Assembly (NCBI GenBank): GCA_025062105.1
Contig: JANXAQ010000075.1
Location: 1 to 38,881, forward strand
Reading direction: 5' to 3'
Source: Thermoguttaceae bacterium
Lineage (GTDB): Bacteria > Planctomycetota > Planctomycetia > Pirellulales > Thermoguttaceae
Length of the DNA stretch: 38,881 nucleotides
A program made the translations under genes and the position numbers. The notes under the pieces are model-generated. The model ran no database searches. It worked only from the letters and a program-made list of their open reading frames with translations, and was not told the DNA's origin. Shown in pieces: positions 33,831 through 38,881 of this stretch. The number at the start of each line of letters is the position of its first letter. Position 1 is the stretch's first letter.

Positions 33831-35483
33831 TCAGGTCGGCTTCTGCGTTGGACTGCTGGTGGCTAAAAGGCCCACTTTCAGGTCCAGCCCTACATCTGGG
33901 ACGCCATAGACTACAGGGGCAAAATACGTGAGTTGTTGGGCGATTTCGTCTAGGACCATGGAGGCGTCGAACCGACCAGCACGTTGGTGCATTTGCCATA
34001 AGAGCCAGCCTTCGGGCAAGACTCCTCGGGGAGGGCGAATGGCCCGCCGAAAACTTTGCAGGCGATCCTGCCAGTTTACATAGGAGCCTTCTCGTTCCGG
34101 CCAGGCAGCAGCGGGCAACAGAAAATCAGCCCGTTCGGCCACCGGCGAGGGAAATAAATCATGTACCACCAGCAGTGCCAGTCCTTCCAACCGCTCTGCT
34201 ACCGATTGGTCTAGCAGGTGCGATACCGGAGCCACTGGGGCCTTATAGCCGCCAGAAATCCAAAGGCCTCGGATACGCTGAGGCTCAAGCTGGGACAACA
34301 GCTCCTCAAACTGAAAGATCCGGCCTTTCATGAAGTAGCTGAGTATCGCTTCTACCCCGCGGCGATTTGGGCATTTTTCGGCCAAAATGGTAAACCCGCC
34401 GGGAAAATGTTCATCCTGACCGATCCGGGGGATCGGTCCAAGACCTAATAGCGCCTCCGGGTCGATTCGCCGAACTAAAAGGGCCAACAGATAGGCTTCT
34501 TCTACGGTCAAAAAAGGTGAAAGTACGGCAGCCAAACGTCCTGCTTGCTGCAGGGCCTGCCGAAGAAGAGGAGCAGCCTGCTGCCAATCGAATTCTTCCC
34601 ACCCGTCCGCCGTCCGACGTCGGGGCCTCAACAGACGTCGGCGATCGTGCACCTGATGATAGCCATACCGACCGTCGTTGCAAATCCACCATCGGTTGAC
34701 ATGGGGATTTTCCCTAGGCCGGATCCGCCAAATGTGATCCTGATTTTCGTCGATCCAGATGGAACAGCCGATGGCACACTGAGGACAGACACCCGCATGG
34801 GACTGCAGAAACCAAACCCGCTGTTTATAGAGAAAATCTTTGTCTGCCAAAGCGCCCACCGGACAAAGATCCACTACATTGCCGGAAAGCTTGTTATTCA
34901 GAGGATAACCGGGTAACACAGCAATTTCCTCATGGATGCCGCGGGCCAGCACCAACAGCTCTCCGGTCCCAGCCACTTCCCGGACAAACCGGACACAACG
35001 GGTACACATGATGCAGCGATCGACGAAAAGCCAAACGTCGCCCAAATCTTGGCGTCGGCTATGGAAGGGTTGTAGCTCGGCGCGCCGCTGGTTTTGGCCA
35101 TATCGGAAATGATAGTCCTGCAATCGGCATTCGCCGGCCTTGTCGCAAGTGGGGCAGTCGATCGGATGACGAAGCAACAGGTCTTCTTCGACCATGGCCC
35201 GGGCCTGTTGCACCTTCTCCGATTGGGTAACGATGACGGTACCGTCCGTGGCCGGGGTATTGCAGGCCGGCTGCAACTTGGGAAACATGGTGATATGACC
35301 GGTCTGACGATCCCGTTTGCCGATTTCGACCAAACACATCCGGCAGCTACCGACCACCGACAAACCGGGATGGAAACAATAATGGGGAATTTCCACCCCA
35401 GCCAGGGCCGCCGCCTGGATGCAATTCAGTTGCTGCCCTTCGGGTAACTCAATTTCCCGATTATCGACAATCACCGTCGCCAT
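33831..35483 (-). CDS. nuoG: NADH-quinone oxidoreductase subunit G
   Basis: NuoG carries electron-transfer Fe-S clusters of complex I. The N-terminal 2Fe-2S ferredoxin domain has Cys36, Cys47, Cys50 and Cys74 (HYCFHPGLSVVGSCRMC ... PACNTP); a His-Cys 4Fe-4S site follows (HPIDCPTCDKAGECRLQDYH), then CIMCTRC and CPVGAL for another cluster, and CPQCAIGCSIWI at the start of the molybdopterin-oxidoreductase-like part. At 550 residues the C-terminal domain is shorter than in many NuoG proteins, but still contains SPVAERADFLLPAAAWPEREGS. ATG 35483 is chosen because MATVIVDNREIELPEG is the normal N-terminus; a GTG two codons upstream is possible. It precedes nuoH; no nuoE or nuoF is adjacent. Confidence 0.94.
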   Translation of the reverse strand: MATVIVDNREIELPEGQQLNCIQAAALAGVEIPHYCFHPGLSVVGSCRMCLVEIGKRDRQTGHITMFPKLQPACNTPATDGTVIVTQSEKVQQARAMVEEDLLLRHPIDCPTCDKAGECRLQDYHFRYGQNQRRAELQPFHSRRQDLGDVWLFVDRCIMCTRCVRFVREVAGTGELLVLARGIHEEIAVLPGYPLNNKLSGNVVDLCPVGALADKDFLYKQRVWFLQSHAGVCPQCAIGCSIWIDENQDHIWRIRPRENPHVNRWWICNDGRYGYHQVHDRRRLLRPRRRTADGWEEFDWQQAAPLLRQALQQAGRLAAVLSPFLTVEEAYLLALLVRRIDPEALLGLGPIPRIGQDEHFPGGFTILAEKCPNRRGVEAILSYFMKGRIFQFEELLSQLEPQRIRGLWISGGYKAPVAPVSHLLDQSVAERLEGLALLVVHDLFPSPVAERADFLLPAAAWPEREGSYVNWQDRLQSFRRAIRPPRGVLPEGWLLWQMHQRAGRFDASMVLDEIAQQLTYFAPVVYGVPDVGLDLKVGLLATSSPTQKPT

Positions 35484-35647
35484 AAGCACTACCAGCTATT
35501 GTTTTCACAATTCCTGACATACCTTGCTTTCCCAAAAACATCCATTAGCAGAGCACTCCCATCAGGAGGACTTGCCAGGAGGAGGAAGAGGTTTCAAGCC
35601 TGAATGGTATTCATATTATACTTTTTGATCGCAATCTTTCTAGGGAT

Positions 35648-36640
35648 TCAATACGGGCCGCGGATGTAAGCGACCACCTCATCTTCGTAAAACTGCCGGA
35701 GCCGACGGTGGATGGTTTCTGGCAACGGAGGCAGTTCACTGGCTGCGGCGTTCTCCCGAACCTGTTTGGGCCGTTTGCTGCCGGGAATGACCGTAGTGAT
35801 TGCCGGGAAGTCCAAGCACCATCGCAGAGCAAACTGTGCCATGGTCATGCCTTCGGGCACCAAAGGGCGAAGGTAACTCACCAGTTCTACGCCCCGTTCA
35901 AACGGCAGTCCAGCAAAGGTCTCTCCGATATTGAAAGCCCGACCATCTCGGTTAAATTGTCGATGATCCCGTTCCCCAAAGGCGGTTTCTGCCGACAGCT
36001 TGCCGCCCAATAGCCCACTAGCTAGTGGCAACCGGGCAATCAGCGCCACTTGCTTCTGTTGGGCCTTGGGAAACAGCACATCGATCGGTTTTCGCCGAAA
36101 AATGTTAAAAATGATCTGTAACGAGGCCACGTCAGGCTGGTTCAAGCAAACCATCGCTTCCGCCATGGATTCCACGCTGACGCCGAAGGCCTTGATTTTT
36201 CCTTGTCGGCGGAGTTCCCGAAGATGTTCGAAGACTTCACCTTGCTGAAGCACTTCCATCGGCGGGCAATGCAACTGCAGAAGATCGATAGCTTCCCGGT
36301 GGAGGCGTCGGAGGCTATCTTCCACGTGTTGGAAGAGAATGGGACGGGAGAAATTTTTCGGCATCCCAGGATCTGGCCGTCGCCCCACCTTAGTGGCGAT
36401 AAAAAACCGATCTCGATCTGGACGCTGTTGTAAGAATCGGCCAATCAGAGTTTCGCTTCGGCCCATGCCGTAGATGTCGGCCGTATCAATGAACGTAATA
36501 CCGCTTTCAGCAGCTGCTTGCAAAGTTTCTAGGGCATCCTCTTCGGAGACCGGGCCCCATTCCGTGCCGCCTAACTGCCAAGTGCCCAAACCGATTTCCG
36601 AAACTTCCCGGCCCAACTGGTAGAAGAGTCGGGTTTTCAC
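35648..36640 (-). CDS. Aldo/keto reductase
   Basis: A 330-residue NAD(P)H-dependent oxidoreductase of the aldo/keto reductase superfamily. The catalytic tetrad is visible: Asp in FIDTADIYG, Tyr in the same motif, Lys in FIATKVG and His in LLQLHCP. The C-terminal cofactor part is ITTVIPGSKRPKQVRENAAA. The substrate is unknown; LGREVSEIGLGTWQLGG at the N-terminus and the DIYGMGRSETLIG block are those of the YajO/PdxI-like branch. The start is GTG 36640 with a perfect AAAGGAGG seven bases upstream; the reading frame runs on to 36784, but the extra 48 residues show no homology. rarA lies upstream on the same strand, 437 bp away; nuoG follows downstream. Confidence 0.92.
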   Translation of the reverse strand: MKTRLFYQLGREVSEIGLGTWQLGGTEWGPVSEEDALETLQAAAESGITFIDTADIYGMGRSETLIGRFLQQRPDRDRFFIATKVGRRPDPGMPKNFSRPILFQHVEDSLRRLHREAIDLLQLHCPPMEVLQQGEVFEHLRELRRQGKIKAFGVSVESMAEAMVCLNQPDVASLQIIFNIFRRKPIDVLFPKAQQKQVALIARLPLASGLLGGKLSAETAFGERDHRQFNRDGRAFNIGETFAGLPFERGVELVSYLRPLVPEGMTMAQFALRWCLDFPAITTVIPGSKRPKQVRENAAASELPPLPETIHRRLRQFYEDEVVAYIRGPY

Positions 36641-36647
36641 GATCTGG

Positions 36648-36655
36648 CCTCCTTT
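36648..36655 (-). promoter_or_regulatory. Ribosome-binding site deciding a GTG start
   Basis: Minus-strand AAAGGAGG, seven bases before GTG 36640, marks the true start of the aldo/keto reductase. Confidence 0.85.
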
Positions 36656-37076
36656 GCCAAAACTGGTCCCGTGTTTAACTTGGCTGCCAAGCTCCGACAG
36701 AGACCTCGTAGGTTTCCCATTGAAGGATTCGTGTATTCCAATTTGCCCAGCGGGCAAAATCCAGCTAATCTCGGCCCCAAACAATCGGTTGGTTAGCTTT
36801 TTAGCGTAATGAAATTTTGGATCAATGCAAGCCCACCCCCTGAATCCAATTCTAGAAAGTCTAGAATACGAATGTATAATAGTTCAGCCGCTTGGACTCC
36901 CAGCAATGTTTCTCCTCGCAGGACCTCCCAGTTGTTATCCTCGCACACAGGAATTCAAACAGGTCCTCTCTTCCCATTTCCAGACACGGTCACAGGCAAC
37001 CCGACCGGGAACAGCCCACTAAAATCGAACCTCTCCCGAAAATGATAATAAGGGGTTCCCCCGTTGGGGCAAAATG
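36656..37076. other. Gene-free stretch between rarA and the aldo/keto reductase gene
   Basis: No gene seen. It contains TCTAGAAAGTCTAGA (36851-36865), two copies of a palindromic hexamer, and a copy of the TTCAGCCG word (36877-36897). No clear rarA terminator. Confidence 0.35.
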
Positions 37077-38657
37077 TTATGTGTTTTTCTTTCGGGGGGG
37101 GCGTCCAGAAAGTTTTTTGGGCTGTGGCGGGTTAACCTGGGCAGCCGAAGAAACAGGCTTTGTAGGACCATCCACTTCTGGTGCCGGAACAATCTTCTCT
37201 GGGGAAGGCGTTCCTTGTGCCGGCTCAGGAGGAGTGGCTTTTCCGGGAGGCATTTGCTCTTGGATACCTAGGAAGCTTCTAGGGGCTGGTTTTTCCGCGT
37301 CCGAAGGCTGAGGAGATATTAGGCCGGGTTTGACTTGCTGTTTGGCCTCCCGCAGACGAGCACGAATCTCTTCTAGCCGCCTAGCTAATTCTCGCTCAAA
37401 TCCCCGATCCGTGGGTCGGTAGTAGATTTTTTCCACCCCCAAATAGTCCTGCGGCGCAATGGCATCGGGAAAATCGTGGGCGTATTGGTAGCCTTGGCCG
37501 TGCCCAAGCCGGGCAGCACCCGGATAATGACTATCCCGCAAATGGACCGGTACAGGTAAAAGTCGTCCTTCTCGAATATCCGCCTGAGCTTCCCGCAGGC
37601 CCACATAGGAAGCGTTGGATTTCGGGGCGCAGGCCAAATAGGTAACTGCCTGGGCCAGGTTCAACTGGCATTCGGGCAGGCCGACAAGTTCACAGGCCTG
37701 AGCCGCCGCCACGGCCAGGGGCAAAGCAGCCGGGTCTGCATTGCCTACGTCCTCGCTAGCCAAAATCACCAGCCGACGAGCCAAAAACCGCACATCCTCG
37801 CCGCCTTCCAACATGCGGGCCAGCCAATACAGGGCTGCATCCGGATCGCTGCCTCGGATACTTTTGATCAGTGCACTAATGGCATCATAATGGGCGTCCC
37901 CAAGCCGATCATATTGGATCGCCTTTCGCTGCACGGATTCCTCGGCCAATTGGCGGGTGAACCGGATCGGACGCTCATCGGTAGAGAGGACCCCTACTTC
38001 CAAAGCGGACAAGGCTCGCCGAGCGTCTCCATCACAAGTTTCCGCTAAAAACTCCAAGGCCTCCTCCTCCATCTGGATTGGATAGTTACCTAGGCCCCGC
38101 TCTGGATCCGCCAACGCCCGCCGGAGCAATGTTTTAATATCTTCTTTGGACAGGGGTTCAAACTGGAAGATTCGGCTTCGGCTTACCAGGGGACTAGTAA
38201 TGGCAAAGAAGGGGTTTTCTGTCGTGGCACCGACCAAGATCACGATCCCTTCCTCGACCTCCGGCAAGAGCACATCCTGCTGAGCTCGGTTGAACCGATG
38301 GATTTCGTCGATAAAAAGCACGGTACGACGGCCTTCGGCAGCCAACCGATGCCGGGCCTCGTTCAGGATTTCCCGAAGTTCTTTTACCCCACTGGCTACC
38401 GCCGAAAGCTGCACAAAATGACTTTTTGTTTCGAGAGCGATCAACCGGGCTAGAGTTGTCTTCCCCGTGCCAGGCGGTCCATAGAAGATCACCGATCCCA
38501 GCCGATCCGCTTTCAGCAGACGGCGCAGCAATTTCCCCTCTCCTAGGAAATGCCGTTGGCCTACAAATTCATCCAACGTCCGGGGCCGCATCCGTGCGGC
38601 CAACGGCATCGCCTGACTTAAATTCTGCTGCTCGGCCGAGTCAAATAGTGTGGACAT
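37077..38657 (-). CDS. rarA: Replication-associated recombination protein A (MgsA/WRNIP1 family AAA+ ATPase)
   Basis: RarA acts at stalled replication forks. The 526-residue protein begins with PLAARMRPRTLDEFVGQRHFLG, typical of this family and of clamp-loader ATPases; Walker A is GPPGTGKTTLA, Walker B LFIDEIHRFN, sensor 1 VGATTENPFF, and the arginine-finger region SPLVSRSRIF. The C-terminal tetramerisation part contains GSDPDAALYWLARMLEGGED, VILASEDVGNADP and APKSNASYVG, as in RarA. The last 80 or so residues (QVKPGLISPQPSDAEKPAPR, KATPPEPAQGTPSPEK) form a Pro/Lys-rich tail ending GRPPRKKNT, not found in the typical 430-450-residue members. ATG 38657 has only a weak GGGG upstream. Confidence 0.95.
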   Translation of the reverse strand: MSTLFDSAEQQNLSQAMPLAARMRPRTLDEFVGQRHFLGEGKLLRRLLKADRLGSVIFYGPPGTGKTTLARLIALETKSHFVQLSAVASGVKELREILNEARHRLAAEGRRTVLFIDEIHRFNRAQQDVLLPEVEEGIVILVGATTENPFFAITSPLVSRSRIFQFEPLSKEDIKTLLRRALADPERGLGNYPIQMEEEALEFLAETCDGDARRALSALEVGVLSTDERPIRFTRQLAEESVQRKAIQYDRLGDAHYDAISALIKSIRGSDPDAALYWLARMLEGGEDVRFLARRLVILASEDVGNADPAALPLAVAAAQACELVGLPECQLNLAQAVTYLACAPKSNASYVGLREAQADIREGRLLPVPVHLRDSHYPGAARLGHGQGYQYAHDFPDAIAPQDYLGVEKIYYRPTDRGFERELARRLEEIRARLREAKQQVKPGLISPQPSDAEKPAPRSFLGIQEQMPPGKATPPEPAQGTPSPEKIVPAPEVDGPTKPVSSAAQVNPPQPKKLSGRPPRKKNT

Positions 38658-38749
38658 ATCCCCATTCTACCTGAGAGCCACTATGATTGTAACTATTCAG
38701 CCGAATGGAGTATCCATGAATCGGAGAAACTGGGCTAACTAGGAAAAGT

Positions 38750-38881
38750 AGTTCAAAGTTTAGTGAACGGATAATACTTATCTGTAACTCCTTAATGTAT
38801 AAGAACTTAGAAAAAGCATCTTTCTTCTACCCGAAAACCTTCCGGAGATGTTTTCCAAGGGGTTTTTGCTCTGGCCTGCCA
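38750..38881. repeat. Right arm of window-terminal inverted repeat
   Basis: Exact reverse complement of 10-141, ending at the last base of the window. Identity stops at 38749. A copy of the TTCAGCCGAATGGA word lies just before (38688-38712). Confidence 0.9.

Noticed and set aside
36641..36784. N-terminal 48-residue extension of the aldo/keto reductase
   Set aside because: A perfect AAAGGAGG before GTG 36640 and the family's normal N-terminus place the start later.
1..38881. The whole window as a transposon or linear plasmid bounded by terminal inverted repeats
   Set aside because: The content is dispersed housekeeping genes with no transposase, integrase or replication gene of a mobile element; a contig ending in repeats is simpler.

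Overview
The window reads as chromosomal DNA of a planctomycete. The strongest marker is an 88-residue small basic protein (21049-21315) of the kind conserved in Planctomycetes, Verrucomicrobia and Chlamydiae. A giant secretin with a helical-repeat N-terminus, a Flp-type pilin, a likely planctomycete-type outer-membrane protein, a sulfatase-fold protein and an exported GH127 enzyme agree with this. Order Pirellulales is only a guess. I see no rRNA, tRNA, CRISPR array, phage gene or transposase gene.

Layout. 1-4100: GH127 beta-L-arabinofuranosidase and dapB (minus). 5286-9167: 1,293-residue secretin (plus) with a clear terminator. 10012-13147: divergent amidase (minus) and sulfatase-like protein (plus). 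13351-15913: folD-hemY pair (plus). 16961-21315: a prolyl-tRNA-synthetase-like protein, a LarA-like racemase and the small basic protein (all minus). 22899-24568: a b-type-cytochrome-like membrane protein overlapping a Tat-signal radical SAM enzyme of the AmrS type (minus). 26313-28411: Flp-like pilin (minus) and divergent outer-membrane protein (plus). 29861-31693: ilvD (plus). 32268-38657: nuoH, nuoG, an aldo/keto reductase and rarA (all minus).

The most striking things are of two kinds. First, two intact genes look like pseudoenzymes: the ProS-like protein has lost the signature residues of its aminoacylation motifs but keeps its editing and anticodon-binding domains, and the sulfatase-like protein has lost the formylglycine motif and part of the metal site. 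A Tat-targeted radical SAM enzyme translationally overlapped with a two-helix cytochrome is a third unusual unit.

Second, nearly every intergenic gap is packed with short non-coding mobile repeats. I separate them by their ends. F1 is about 150-220 bp, has termini GGAACCTCTGCATAAT/ATTATGCAGAGGTTCC and makes 4-bp target duplications (TAAA, TACA, TATT, TACT, ATCC). F2 has termini GAGGCTGTC/GACAGCCTC and 3-bp duplications (TTA, TGA). F3 is about 150 bp, has termini CTCGACTTTTGCC/GGCAAAAGTCGAG and 5-bp duplications (CTTAG, TATAT). F5 is a roughly 70-bp module. They nest in one another, sit in promoter regions, and in three genes abut or lie inside the stop codon without destroying the gene. The two window ends are perfect 132-bp inverted copies of each other, which suggests that the contig ends in such a repeat.

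Metabolically the window is housekeeping: lysine/peptidoglycan (dapB), branched-chain amino acids (ilvD), one-carbon metabolism (folD), haem (hemY), respiratory complex I (nuoG, nuoH), replication repair (rarA), plus plant-polysaccharide degradation (GH127) and surface/secretion functions (secretin, pilin, outer-membrane protein).
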